This document shows, one piece after another, positions 1 through 13,800 of a DNA stretch of 64,000 bases. The DNA lies in assembly GCA_963930735.1 (NCBI GenBank), contig OZ005740.1:331729973-331793972 (forward strand), written 5' to 3'. This DNA is from Dioctria linearis (taxonomy: Eukaryota > Arthropoda > Insecta > Diptera > Asilidae). Each line of letters starts with the position of its first letter. Within the stretch, counting starts at the first letter, position 1. The position numbers and the translations under genes are program-made. The notes beneath the pieces are model-generated. The model was not told the origin of the DNA. It saw only the letters and a list, made by a program, of their open reading frames with translations, and ran no database searches.

Positions 1-3000
1 GTTTTATTAAATCGATAATAAATCGCTAATAAATAAAATATTCACACAAAAAAAAAAACAATGAAAAACAATTAGTAATTAACAAATAACATCATGCAAA
101 TAGGACATCTAATTTAGTTTTAATAAATTCAATAAAATATCTGTTAAATGCTCTCATCATTCCTGCAATAGTTAAGCTTATTATACATTTTTAAACCTTT
201 ATACAGCAGTGAATTTTGCGCTGCTGCTGTATTATAATTATTTAATCTGAATTCATTTTCATTTCTGAGGTTAAATGGTTGCACGTCTCTAACAAATCTT
301 AAATACCTATGTATATATTCTGGTATAATCTTTTTATCTTAAATATAAACAATAATACATTCAAGACTATTCTTTCCTTTACGCTCATCCACATTAGTGC
401 CTTAAGCATTGATAATATCGGTGTAAATCTACTGCAACGTAATATCACCCGCATCGCCTTATTCTGCAGCTTCTGCACTTTCTCTAACATCTCTTTTGTT
501 CTAAGAAACATAACTGTCGAGCAATACTAACAATGCGGTTTAATTATCACGTTATACATATATGTATAGCTGTTAGTAAGGACACTTTGCTTCTGATTCT
601 TCTCAGAAAACCGATTTTCTTTCCGATTTTTTTGGAAATATAATCAAAATGTCTTTTGAATCAGTCAATCACTATAACCAAATACTTAATTTCACTTACA
701 CATTAAATTAATTCTCCACTCATACTAATTCCATTATTATAATCACTGTTTATTGCCATGTACTTAGTTTTATTTATATTTAATTTTAGTTTGTTTACAC
801 TTAACCACATATTTACTGAATTCAAATCTTCTTCCATTCGATTAATCCTGAAGTGCATCAGCCGCGAACAACACAATACCAACATTTTTTAAAGTATCTG
901 TTATTTCGTTTATATAAACAAGGGATAGCAGAGTTCCCAATACGGAGCCTTGTGGGACTCCCAATTTATTCTGTCGTGTCTGTGATATGTATTCATTAAT
1001 TTTCATCCTTTGATCTATCTGATAAATATGACTCAAACCATCTGTATTCTTTTCCTTGTATTCGATATTTATATAGCATCTTCAATAAGATCGACCTGTC
1101 CACTGTCTCAAAAGCTCTCTTTAAGTCCAGGAATGCCCTTTTCGAAATCCCAACTGTTGTTCTACCAAGGGCTTGTTGGATTCTAAATATTTTTTCAATT
1201 ATTGTTGAACTACCTTCTCTAAAAATTTTTCATGTGTTGAGAGCATATTAACTGCCCTAAATTCTTCGCATCTCGTTGTGTTTTCAATTTTTTGGATCGG
1301 GATAATAATAGAGTCCTTCCATGTGTCAAGAAACGAGTCCTCAATTAAAGATTTATTAATTAGATTACATAAAGGAAGTGCCACATCTTCCCAATTATCC
1401 AAAAACATTGTTGTGTTAGTTCTACTGTAATCCCGTTTATAATTCATAATTATAATTATTTGTCGCAATTCCGTTTGGGAAATTTTACTTTTTTATTACT
1501 TTTTTAGAGTCCTTTATTACATACGTTTTAATTGATCTCCAAATTTCCTTCGGGTTGTTTGTTCATTTATTATTTCTTTTATATAATTGTTCTTGGCTTG
1601 CTTTATCATTTTTGCATATTTGTTTCGAATTAATTATATTCGTTCCAATCCCTGTCACATTCCGATAAAACAGCTTTTCTGTAGTTCAGTTCCTTTTTTG
1701 TTCTCATACCGCGAAGTGTAATATTGAACCATCCGTTTTCTCTCTCTTTCGCCAGCTTTCTCTTTTGTAAAGTCATTCTCAAACATTCGCGCACGCTCGT
1801 TCAAGCTCTCCAAGGAATTCACTGATGTCAAGCTTTCTTAACTTAACTTAATACCAAAATCTCTCTTATTGTATCTGAAGCAATTAACGAAAGTTCCCTT
1901 TTCACATACATGTACCTTTATATCTATATTTATTATTAATGTTTCACTAATCTTTAAGCTGCTATCCGATTTAACTGTAATACGACTCAAATTTGTCACT
2001 ACATAGTCTATTAACGTTTTTGATGTTAAAATCACTCGCCAAGACTATGTTTTCATTCATATCTGCTAAACGAGCGCCATATTCGGCAAAAAACGCACAA
2101 AATTGTCTTTCGGATGAACTAGGAGTTCTATAAGTCGACGTTACCAAACAAGACCATACATGAAACCAACATCTAACCACTAACCACCATATATCTTTAT
2201 TAACCACTACCTTAGTTACCTCTTCAAACTTCATATCCACTTCACCATCTTCGACATCCTCCGTTAAATGGGTTTCTGATAGTATGACTATATCAAATTT
2301 ATTATTATTCACAGGAGGAGGAGACCTCCAATTCTTCAAAGTTATTTATTAGTCCTTGAATATTTAAATAAACTCCATTTATTTCCTTTAATTGCTAGTA
2401 CGCTATTCTATTCTTTTCCACCTTAAGCTTTGGTTTATATACTGGACATTATGATTAGTATCCAGATTAAGTTTCAACTTTTCATTACAGTTAACACATT
2501 TGTTTTCTACATTATTTTTACACTCCCTTGTATTATGATCACACGTACATCTAGCGCAGATAACTTTATTGGTGCGTTCAGTCGATTTATGGTTAAAACC
2601 TTGACACTTGAAACACCTCAAAACATTAAGAGATTCAAAAACGCTATACTGGTCCCATCCAATGTTAAGCTTATTTAAACTCATAACTTTATGAAATGAT
2701 TTGGTATCCAATTCAATTACCGCATTAAATCTGTCGAATTTCTTTTCCCTTAACTGTCTAGTAACTTTTACTACCTTTAAACACTTAATCTCACTTTCAC
2801 TTGATAATTCGTTCTGCACTTTTAGTTTTCTTTCCAAATCGCCCGCATCTAACTCTTCCCTCATTCCACACAAATGTACACTTTGGGTTGCCTCAGCACT
2901 GGCAGCTGGACATCATATTTTCCTTTCATTTGCTCTTCAACAACTAATTTCACCTTATTCCTTTCTTGATCATTTTAACACATTATTGCAATTCCACCGA

Positions 3001-3285
3001 TTTGCTTTTTAGATAATCCGGTAATTTTTAATGCTGTTGGGTCAACCTTGTTTCTTAAATCTTCTTTGGTTTTTTCACTATTCTGCTTAGATTTTGATTT
3101 TAGCAACACTGGCGCAGTATTCTTTATTATAGGAGGCGCACACCTCAATTTAACCGCATGCTTTATTTTCACCATAATTGCCATAAAAGCTCTAAGCTCT
3201 TTTTCCTGAGATACCATCTTCTCCCTACAGTCTTTAATCTCTTCGAGCACTCTTCCAATTTTTTTCAAATACCGTTTTTTTGTAG
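1..3285 (-). mobile_element. Degenerate non-LTR retrotransposon (LINE), nearly full length
   Basis: Read on the minus strand, the order is that of a jockey/CR1/I-type LINE. An ORF1 at 3268-2403 carries zinc-knuckle-like CxxC clusters. An endonuclease piece at 2339-1971 includes SETHL and SDFN. Reverse transcriptase pieces at 1468-1199 (IIPIQK...EFRAVNML), 1036-842 (GVPQGSVLG) and 885-703 are followed by a C-terminal piece at 511-299. Frames are broken by many stops. The catalytic box reads FAADA instead of F/YADD. The 3' end (AT-rich, with runs of AATAA) lies at the window edge. Confidence 0.88.
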
Positions 3286-3390
3286 ACGACTTTGCTATAG
3301 AATTGAACTAGACAAAATCGGATGTTAACTTTTGCCTCCGCACTCAACGACTTTTATGCAGACTTTAGTTCAATTCTATAGCAATGTCGT
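3286..3390. mobile_element. Short inverted-repeat element (MITE-like), 105 bp
   Basis: Arms at 3286-3309 and 3367-3390 are 24 nt long and complementary with one mismatch (core TTGCTATAGAATTGAACT). It lies at the 5' edge of the minus-strand LINE. No ORF and no clear target duplication. Confidence 0.55.
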
Positions 3391-3539
3391 AAGATTTGCT
3401 TGTACGCAATAGTTTCGGCTGATTTCATTCATCGCAGACTTCAGACTCAACTCAAGATCCGACTTTCGCTACACATGGTCATGCAAATCGTTCTTCGTCT
3501 TGGCTTGGTCGTACGATTGGCTTGAGCGATTGTAACGGC

Positions 3540-3731
3540 ACAAAGTGAAATTGTTCTTGAGTTATCGTGAGAATAGACAGACAGACAGACGGACGGAAGG
3601 ACAGACGGACATGCAAAAATCAAAATAACTTTTAATAAGATGCGTGGGTGTCCAATCCATTTTGCTCTACCATCATTATTTCTAGGTGTTACAATCGAAA
3701 TGACAAACTTAGTATACCCTATGATTTCATT
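3540..3731 (-). repeat. Dispersed repeat fragment with (CAGA)n tract
   Basis: The segment has GACAGACAGAC-type repeats, then a stretch around GGGTGTCCAATCCATTTTGC that recurs in opposite orientation at 27711 and 47890 and in the same orientation at 40880. It is the 5' part of the family described at 47880-48560. Confidence 0.7.
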
Positions 3732-3868
3732 TAGTTTTGATTAAAAAGGAACCTTACTATTTACGTTCAATAACTCTTAACTCAGTAATAGTTGCAATAG
3801 TTTATGTGCGGCCGTAGTCCGAATCTGTAGGCAGATTTTTTCGAATTCATCGGACTACGGCACATTCA
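3732..3868. repeat. Repeat with stem-loop, copy 1
   Basis: About 135 bp matching 29555-29688. It ends in a hairpin whose arms are CCGTAGTCCGA and TCGGACTACGG. Both copies lie near LINE fragments. It may be part of an LTR or a MITE. Confidence 0.6.
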
Positions 3869-4879
3869 GATATGAGAAGTAAAAGCAACAAAAATACAGG
3901 TGCCTGTGATTAAAAAACAGAGTATGGTTGAATTTATAATTAACCCACTGCTTGTACGTAAGATATAAGAGCACTTATCCTTTTATCCGTGGAGATTTTT
4001 TTTATAGCTGTCAAATATTTCTTAACATAAGAGCACCTCACGGAAGTACGCTTAAATTTCTTATACTGATAGTCGCCGAAATTGTTTTGTTTCTAATACC
4101 GAAATTTTGGATAAAAATACATATTTATATAATTCATAGGTATATATTATATAAATATGTACAAGTTTGTGAAATATAAAATAATTATACAATTTAAGCC
4201 GTGCACAGAGGATAGTTCAGAGTTATATGAGGGACGACTTGGATTTCTGAGGCTGTATTCATAAAACATTTCAGAATGTCAATTTCTCTTGCCTTTAAAG
4301 TGATTGATAATCTACATTACTCGACAATGGTTTTGTCACTTTAAAGTTTTGGGAACAATTAATTTTTTTTGCTACAGGTTTATACGAAAATCCTGTTGGA
4401 CGTAACGACGGCTGTGGAACTCTTTACCTGCTATTTAGGTATTAACTTGTTGCAGTCTTGCAAAGTCCCACGAGATCATAAACTATCTTCATTCGACATT
4501 TTGATTTCGCTTTAAAATCTTTTCAGAAGATTAAAAAAATGAACTTCCTATGACAGCTGTCATTTTTCCTTGCAAGAACGGTGCAGTAACTAAAAACTTC
4601 GGGTAAATTCATGCGAGAGGGAAAACTGTGACGTATGCAAAACTCGTGTAATTTTGTGTGCACGAGAAAGTAAACGAACGGAAAATCTGTAAGTTCGTGC
4701 AATTTCATTGCAATGCATTGTCGCATACTGAGTACGCGAACAGACCTAATTATAGTTACGTGTGGGTTGATCATATTGCCATCATCGCATCGCCAAAAAC
4801 ATTACTTCTTCCTTCTTGAAAAATAAACGTATTAAATAGCTGGACTGACTGAAAGATTCTCCAAGCCCTCTTAACCTTA
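3869..4879. other. Gene-free stretch, nothing recognised
   Basis: AT-rich sequence with only short chance frames on both strands. I see no domain, splice structure or strong repeat. Confidence 0.5.
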
Positions 4880-5282
4880 GGCCGTGATACATTAAAAGCA
4901 GAAAGCAGAAGCAGAAATTCGACACTTCTGCTTTGCTAACCACATTGAAAGCAAAAGCAGAAAATATACTTGTCAACTACAAATGTCAGGTGTTATCATT
5001 TTCACGAATTTGATGTTAATTGTGAATTAATTTGTTATATTTAATAAAATTTATTATTTTTTCCTCCATAGACATTCTGTTTTTCTCGTATCAACCTCTT
5101 TGGCACTTTTAAAAGAAAGGACGCCAGCAGAAGCAGAATTTTTGAGATTTGATCAACTTTCAAGTTCTGCTTCTGCTGCTGCCTCTGTCTCTGGTTTCAA
5201 TTTGTTAGCGCTCGAACAGTTGCATGGTTTCAGAAAAAACTCTGCTTCCGTCGCTGCTTTCTGCTTTTAATGTGTCACTGCC
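4880..5282. mobile_element. Inverted-repeat element rich in AAGCAG/CTGCTT motifs
   Basis: The ends (about 4882-4918 and 5243-5282) are inverted copies sharing ACATTAAAAGCAGAAAGCAG with few mismatches. The interior repeats the AGCAGAAGCAGA motif in both orientations. No transposase. The target duplication is not clear. Confidence 0.6.
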
Positions 5283-6180
5283 TTTAAAGTTAATATTTCT
5301 CATCAAAAATTTATGTGGAATACGCTAAAATCTCTTACTTGCTAAATTTAAGAGGTTAAGAGATCTCTTAAAAGTCTCTTATGTAGAATCGGGAGGAAAG
5401 TTCTTGAAGCGTGAATTACAACACAACGACTGATCTGTCGACTGCGACTTGATTTTTAGTCGAAGTCGACGCTGAGGTGAAATTTGTAATTAATAAAGCT
5501 TCAACTGCTTGAACAAACCACAAGTCCCGACTTCTGTGATTGAACTGAAGTTGGCCGCAGCCAACACCACCTTTGCACTTTGAGCAAATTTTTGTTTCAG
5601 TCGCAGTCGAAGTCGAAGTTGCAATTGTATTTTACCACATGCATTTCCCATTTGGCCAATAATAATAATTCTCTTTTCTGATGATGCCCTGTTGTTTTTA
5701 TCTGATAATAACATTCATGAATGTGAAGAAAACATTCAAGGAAATCTGAAAATATTGAGTAAGTGTATTTTACTCATATTGTTAAGATAAATAATATAAA
5801 ACTTCATAAATCAAATCAAATCAATTTAAATTTATGCAAGGGAATGCTGCGTCTGACTTCAATCAAATTGTTCCAAGTTCACACAAGAAAATATTATTGT
5901 TATCAAGTTACATAACTAAGAAGTTTAGGAAAAACAGGCAGTAAGCCTAGCTTGGCTCTACAAATTAATGCCATGCAAAATAGGCAAATAAATGCCAATT
6001 AAACAGCACATTTTGCTCTAGCTTACGAGTTTTTATATAGGAAAGTATGTATCGTTTCAACTAAATTTTTGTTTGTTTAATATATTATATCATTTTTACC
6101 ACCTTGGGGGAAGCTAAAGAACTAAACAAAATACGAGTCGTATGCAGTAAGCATATGCTTATCATGGGCTATAATCTGGT
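5283..6180. other. Gene-free stretch, weak internal repeats
   Basis: It holds a GTCGAAGTCGA-like cluster at about 5440-5620 in both orientations, suggesting another decayed foldback element. Otherwise AT-rich, with no coding signal. Confidence 0.4.
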
Positions 6181-6840
6181 AATAATAATAATACTTTATT
6201 AGCTCCATTTAGCTTTACAATACCCCTTAGTAATCATAATAATACATTACGATAGTAATATATCTAACTTCTTTTTGATAAATTCAATGCATAATTTCTT
6301 AAATCTAAATATATTTCTTTCAGCTCTATCATATTTTAACTTATTGTACATTTTTAATCCCTTATAATTATAAAAGTGAATTTTGAGATCTACTTGTACT
6401 GCAAATTCTAAATTCATTGGCATTCCTTAAATTTATTGAGTGAATGTCCCCTACATAGTTCAGATTTCTATATAAATAATCAGGTAGTACTTTATTTTTA
6501 ATCTTAAAAGTAAATAACAACACATTAAAAATTATTCTTTCTTCAACATTCATCCATTTCAATCCACTTATCATTAGCTTTATGGGAGTATATCTGTTAC
6601 ACAGCACTATTTTGCAATTTTTGCATCCTACTCATCATTTTCTTGTTAGATAAAAACAATATAGATGAACAATATTCAAAATGCGGTCTAATAATCGAAT
6701 TATAAATTTGTATTGCAGTTAACAGTGTTACCTTATTCCTAATTCTCTTTAAAAATCCTTTTTTTTTTTACCTATTCTTACAAATATAATTTACATGACT
6801 CTTAAAATTTAATTTATTATCCAAGACTCTCTGTCATAGT
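6181..6840 (-). mobile_element. LINE 3' fragment
   Basis: The piece at 6607-6368 encodes the C-terminal region seen in the LINE at 299-511 (KWMNVEERIIFNVLLF, with a YVGDIHSINLRN segment). It ends in a (TAA)n-type tail at 6180-6193, read on the minus strand. It is related to, but a different subfamily from, the copy at 1-3285. It sits just upstream of TRIM37. Confidence 0.75.
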
Positions 6841-7011
6841 CTGGGAAGTATTGCTATGAGCCATTCCATATTTAATAAGAATTTAGCAGTCAATCACAAA
6901 AATTTTACCAACTTTATTGTATACATATTATCAACTCCGGACAGTGATTTTGTTAAATTTATAGAAATATTACATTTCATAAACAAATCATTGCTGTTAT
7001 AAATTTCAAAA

Positions 7012-7842
7012 ATGATTATTATTTTCCAGTCACTTAGCGATGTGTTTCGATGCTTTATTTGTATGGAAAAATTGCAAGATGCCCATCTATGTCCACATTG
7101 CTCAAAATTGTGTTGCTATGTTTGTATTTCCCGGTGGTTAACAGAACAGCGAAGGCAGTGCCCACACTGCAGAGCATCATTACATGTAGATGAACTTGTC
7201 AATTGCCGTTGGCTAGAAGATGTAGCCCTACAAGTTGAAAACTTGCAACAAATTTGTGCCAATATTAGAGCCAATGGCTTACTACAAAGCAAGGAACAAG
7301 ATCAATGTACGAGTCATCAAGAAAAGCTAAGCGTATACTGCTGGACTTGTAAATGTTGTATTTGCCATCAATGTGCTCTTTGGGGTGGAACTCATTCTGG
7401 TCATACCTTTAAGCAACTTGGTAAGTATTCGGTATAATGAAAAGAAAATATTATCTCTTATATTATATCTTTTATATTTATTATAATAGAGCTTGTTTAC
7501 GAAACTCATATTGCTCAAGTTAAGGAAGAAGTATCACAGCTTAAAAGTCGCTTAGTGGAACTTATTAGCTTGGTTCAAGATGTAGAACAAAACGTTGAGA
7601 CCGTTAGAAATGCCAAAGATGAAAAAGTTCGAGAAATTCGAAATGCTGTCGAGTTGATGGTGGGTCGACTTGATTCACAACTTAAAGTGAAACTGGTCAC
7701 TTTAATGAGACAAAAAAATTCACTCACTCAAGAGACAGAACAATTAGAACATTTACTACAGGAAATTGAACAGCAACTAAACGTTTGCTCACGATCTCAG
7801 TTAATTATGAAATCACCGGAATTGCTTAAAATGATTCATCAG
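7012..7842 (+). CDS. TRIM37: TRIM37 exons 1-2: RING, B-box and coiled coil
   Basis: Exon 7012-7420 ends at a GTAAGT donor in phase 1. The next exon, 7490-7842, starts after TAATAG and ends at a GTAAAT donor in phase 0. The first encodes the RING (Cys pairs C14/C17, C27/C30, C35/C38, C50/C53) and B-box2; the second encodes a charged helical stretch predicted to form the coiled coil that drives TRIM self-association. The open frame begins with an ATG at 7012, but the sequence just before codon 7 (7018-7029, ending TTTTCCAG) is a convincing splice acceptor, so the first six residues may be intronic and the true start may lie upstream. I found no obvious ATG mini-exon between 6840 and 7010; a LINE 3' end occupies 6181-6840. 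Confidence 0.92.
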
Positions 7843-10800
7843 GTAAATATTAATAGTTTTTGTCATTTATAACTTTTAACCAATTTTTAAATTGATTTTT
7901 TCGCTTGATTAGATATTTTGCATTTCATATATTTTATACATTAATAACCATACATAAATACATATGTACATATAAAAACTCAACACTGAAAATAAAACAT
8001 GTTAAGTTGATACAAACACTCTTTATTAGTTCAATTTTTTAGGAGAAAATCCCGTTTCGATGTATCGCTTTTCATATGTAAGCACTGTCTACTGGGCTAT
8101 TTTAGCATGGGTGAGGGCAGTATTCAAACATTCAAAAATTACATGCCATCTCACAAATCACACAATAATTGGTTAGTAGTCGGAATTTCTTAAAATCTTT
8201 TAATTTTTACTTACTGAAAAGTAGAATGCTCCTTTCATCGTTCCAGGGCCAAAATTATCATTCCTTCAAATAAAAGTCTTCTACTAATTTATTTTAACTA
8301 TGTCATCTCTTCTTTCATACAATGCAATAATAAATTTACTTGATTTAATAAATTATATAAATTATAATTATAATTACCCAAATAACAATACCCCGCATGA
8401 TAACAGCAAAAACTCAAATCAAGTGCGAAAATTAATGTAAATTATCCCATAGTTTTAATTTTAGCCTTGAATTTTCTAACTAATCCTAACGCTATTATTT
8501 TTATTACTATAAGGCTGCTGTTATGCATCTCGCCAGCTGTTGCCATCAATTAGAATGCTGTGTGGTGTGGTTACGAGATAAAAATCTTACAAGCGCCAGG
8601 CACGCTTGCTAATGGCTAATGGTGCGAGTGCTTCTTTTGCGGTGGAGTAATTTATATTTACGAGCGTCAGTTGTTTAGATGCAATAAAGTTTTCTACACA
8701 AATGAATGTGGAAAAGCTGGATGGGACTATAATTTCCTTATCAGTTTTCTGGTTATAATGAAGAAAATAAGTGCTCTTCAAAAATTGCGTTTCAGTCTTT
8801 CTTCTGGTAAAATCGTGGTAAGGACCGTTGGCTCTTCATCTGCCTCAACATATTGTGTAGATGATGATATTCACCCAATTTCTGCCGTTTCGCATTAATT
8901 GGATGAACGAAGTATTTCCTTATTTATACTTTCGGATAACAGAAGCTCTGCACTCAAAGATAGTGCCATAGGTCGATACGATGTTATAATTCCAAAGCTA
9001 CTGAAGTGAAAATTATTCGCGGTACCTAGACATTACTGAACTTTGAAAATACTAGCTCAAGCCATTTTGAAAGCCGATCGTACCAGCCAGTATTACTGGT
9101 GGGGTTCGTAACGGCAGCCTAATTATGCGGTTTTAACATTTTTGTCTCCCATGTTTTTGGTACACATTTTGGGCCGCGACAAATAGTTTTTATTTTTGCT
9201 TGCAATAAGCTGTGTTAGGATCTCGAATAGCCTCCTGTCGTGATAATGATAGTGCGTCCCCTGATTAACGAAGGTAACGTTTTCTTTGAAGTAACAAATG
9301 TTTCTCCTTTACTTGAAAATGAGGTAAAGCTCCGTTTATGGATTTTTATTGCCAGCCTGGAAATGAGAATGAAAATAATAACCAGCTATTAAGGATTACC
9401 AGCTGGGCATATGTTTTAACTTTCATACAAACCTGTGTTGGAGAAGTAAGTTCTATTAGGCTGCATGTAAAGACATATAATTGCGAAAGTAAGCTAAACG
9501 TGCCACCGCAGGAATAGACAGCAAAAATTGTTTGCTGTAAGAGAATCAAAATATGGGTAGATTCCGAAGTTTAATTGCATCAGAAATATCTTACATTTTC
9601 AATAGGGTTGTAGGTAGCTCACTCAATTGCTGGAGCTTCTGAAGGCAAATTATTGTTCTTCTCCTGATAAATTGATAATACAACTTAACATTTCTGGACA
9701 TGTACAGTAGGCGATGACATAAAGTCGTCTATCAGTACGTCTACATGAATACTTGAGTACTGGACTTGAAATACACTTGAAGCTCAGGAAAGGGGGTTGA
9801 TTGAATTAATTCCAATTACTTGACTTGAATTTTTCTTGAATTTTTTTTCCAATTACTTAAGTTGAAATTTACTCATTGAATGAGCGTTTTCATGATATTT
9901 TGATTACTTCAAGCATACTTCAAGTATTGATGTAAACGTACTGTATGTATAAATTTTTTCTTTTAAGGAGTATCATAACGTGCAGCTCGCTTCTTTTTAA
10001 TTGCAGCAAAAAGTTGGAATCCACGTATTATTAGAGCTATGACCGTTATAAATTTTTAGAATACTAAACTGTGAATAATAAGTAATAGTGCTAGGGACTG
10101 TGGTAGTCAAGGACATACACACCTCTTTTAGTGGTATATGTATAGTTAAGCAAGGTATGAGATATGGAGTGTTGAGCCTTGAAACAATGTATTCCCTCTG
10201 ATATTTCGTTGGATACATGTGTATTCTTTGTTTTTTACCAGACTACTTTTTCAAAAAGAATTTCCAAATTATTAGGTCATATAGTGTGGGCAAATGGTAT
10301 TAGCCTGAATGAGGAGAAAGTAAAGGCTTTTATTAATGCACCAGCACCTTAAAATCTATCTCAATTGCAGTCATTTCTCGGATTACTAAACATAATATTT
10401 ATTTATACTAAATCTAGATACCACGCTAAAAGAATTATAGATGCTGTTAAGAAAAAACAATCCTTTTCATTGGTCACTAAGTTGTGATGAGGCAATAAGT
10501 ATAGGGCCATTATTAGAACATAACTTATAACTGTAGCTGGATATGCAAGTCCATACGGAGTGGTGGCAGTATTGTCCTATATGGTAATCGTCATTGTTCA
10601 ATCGTTCACAATTCATCATCTGACGTTAAAATAGATATTTAACTCTAGCAAGAAAACTTCGTCGGTGGCAATATCCCGGCTACAAAAATTGTCAGTGATA
10701 TTATCTATGTATGATTATAAGATTATACATCGACCAAGCAAGCAAATGTCACATGCGGATGCCTTATCGCGATTAACCTTAAACGAACCTAGTGAATTGA

Positions 10801-13800
10801 AACCTTTAAATTATAAAAAAAAAACACATTTTTAATCACAGGTGAAAGATGTGATAATATTTTAAAGGCCGTTTATAAACATTTGATGAATATTTGGCCG
10901 AGAAACACTTTTAAAGACCTGCAATCGTATAACAAGCTTAGACTTACACTATCCTTTTCTGTACACTGGCTATTTTATGGGAACCGTATTGTATTGCCTA
11001 TCTGTTGTTATTTCATCACACAACCCATTATATTTTTGGTGAGAGATCATTAATAACTAGGGTAAATTACAGTGTGCCAAGCTAGACCCCTGAGGAACAC
11101 CTTTGTGGAGACTCACAATATCATATGTGCGATTCTCTAACATGACACTGGCGTCGCAAGCTCAAATAAGAGATTAGATTGCAAACGGACCGGAAAAAGC
11201 GGAAAGGCTCTGAAGTTTATGGCAAAATAGTATGATCTAGGGGCTTGACTAGCAAAGTCGAGTAACAAGAGTATGCTAGCCAGCTTGCGCTCAATCTTAA
11301 GTCTTACCGTTTCGGTAATGTCCACGATAGCATTCGAGGTACTGTAACCTTTGCGGAAGCCAGATTGATTGGGATATATAAGTTTGCGGAGAGCAGATGC
11401 CTAAGTTATTTGGTTCCTGAAATTCCTAAAATTTCCCAAACCTTGGAGAATGTGGGTAAAATGGTTATAGGCCTAAAATCCGAGGCCTGTGAAGGATTGG
11501 AGCACTTAGGAATAGAAATTACCCTGCCTGACTTCCAAGCAGTAGGGAAGGTTGAAGTGGTGATGATGGCAGGAAAAACTAACTTCAGAAATTTTAAAGG
11601 AATGCCTTTTTAAGGGGCGGACCAACTCACCAAATAAAAAATTAAAAAAAATATATAATCTTTGACTGTCGAAATATGTGCGCGTCACAGAATTCTAATT
11701 CGATAATTCCATTCCCTCTCTCCTTCCTGCCATTCTTCCAAATTTCAAACGCCAACGTCACGTTGTTTTCGAGAAAAACGTCTGTGACAGACAGACAGAC
11801 AGACGCAGGAGCGATTTTATAAGGGTTTCGTGTTTTTCCTTTTGTTGTACGGAACTCTAAAAATGTCGCCAAAAATTTACTTACGAAAAAACCATTTCTT
11901 TATTGTGTATTCTAAATAAATTATTCTAAACTCTTGCATAATTTATTTTAGAATCGGAAAAAATATTTATTAACCGACGATGGAAATTCAAAATTCTGAT
12001 ATCTGTGCTACTGCTGCGCCACCGTTACATTGTTCGATTCTTATCTTCACTGTATCCGATTACAGTTCGGCCGTCCTGGAATTAACGTATCCTCCGTGTC
12101 CGTTTTTTCGTCTTTTTTACATCTTTTGTTAATTATGGCGAAAACGAAGATAAAAATATTGTGTCACATCTCTCTTATAATAAATGAATTGAATTGAATT
12201 GAATTTTTTGCCTTGTCAGATACAATACTATGTAGTATATGAGTAAATCTGCAGTATTCATAGCACGATAATCTGCCCAACTCCTCATCTATCATCATCA
12301 TAATTAATTTTATTTTTTAATACAACATTTGCATGGTAAACTTAACAAGTTCCAATCTTCCATAAACTAAATTCTGTTGTTGCACTATATTGCTTTTTCA
12401 GGTACGAATAAAGCCAATGGCAAGTTATATAACGGCTCCAGTTCCTGCTGATTTTCATAGTGAAATCGTACCGCAGTATGATACTGGAAATTTTCTTATG
12501 AAGCGATTCAGTCAATTGCAATTAAAAGGGCTTCCAGTTTACTCTGAACCCTTAGAAAGTAATGGACTGCAATGGCGTCTTAAAGTATATCCAAATGGAA
12601 ACGGTGCAGTTAGAGGTGAATATCTGTCAGTTTTCCTGGAATTGACTGTTGGCTTTCCGGAAACTAGTAAATACGAATATCGTGTACAGATGATCCATCA
12701 AAGCTCAGCAAAAATCATACAACGAGAATTTGTTTCTGATTTCGAAGTCGGCGAATGTTGGGGTTATAATAGATTTTTTCGCTTAGATTTGTTAGCTTCT
12801 GAAGGTTACTTAAACTTAGCAAAGGACACACTAGAATTACGGTTCCAGGTAAAATGTCAAAATTAATAGTTGTATTTTCGATTTGTATTTTACATCTTCG
12901 TTAATTTAAAGGTTAGACCTTCTACGTATTATCAGCGTTGTCGTGATCAACAATGGTATATTAATCAGCTGATCTCAAAACAATCTGAACTAGAAATTGA
13001 AGTTAAAATGTTGCAAGAAAAACTTGAAACAGCATCAATAGCAGCAGCAGCAGCAACAGCAGCGAAAAATCAAAATGAAGAAAAAACTGATACAAAATAT
13101 GTAAAGGAAAGCGGCGAGATTTCAGCAAGATCGAATTCATCCAACAAATCTTTGGCTGTGAAAAATACCAACGATATTAATAATATTAGTAATAATAGTT
13201 CTAGCCTAAGTAATGCGAATAAAAGTGAAAATGATAGCAACAATAAAAATATGAATACCGATAACTGTAGTAGCTCCACAACTGCCAACAAAACGATTCG
13301 TGAATGCGATAAAAACAATGCGCCAAACAAGAAACCAGCATGCAGATTAGATACTCACAAGAGTAATATTTTATAATTTTTATGATCAGATTAAATGTTG
13401 ACTAAAGAGTTTTTTCCCCTTCTCTAGTTGATGCAACATTTTCTGGAATATTAGAAACACTCAATGGCTCCTTTACTGAAGATCAATTTACAGAAAATAT
13501 GTCAACCGGTTTGAAACAGACTTCTAGCACAACACCTTTAAGCTGTTAGACATAATTTACTTATCCAAAATTATTTTGCTTGATTGATCATTTTAATTTT
13601 TAGCTCCTGAAAAAACTATATCTTTGGGAATATCATTTTCTTCACCAAATTTAAACTTAGGCCAACTAGTATGTATTAATTGTGATTCCGACGATGATTC
13701 ACCTGATGAAAATGCAATATTGGCATCGGAAGCTGCCGATTGTATTACAATAGAAGATTCTAGTTCTTATGATGAAAACGATTTTGACATTTCACTGTTA

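Noticed and set aside
3560..3620. (GACA)n/(GACG)n tract taken as a possible CRISPR-like or tandem array
   Set aside because: It is a simple-sequence run inside a dispersed insect repeat, without spacers.
13070..13330. 86-codon minus-strand frame rich in Leu
   Set aside because: It is the antisense shadow of the Asn/Ser-rich TRIM37 exon 4; the composition follows from the sense codons.
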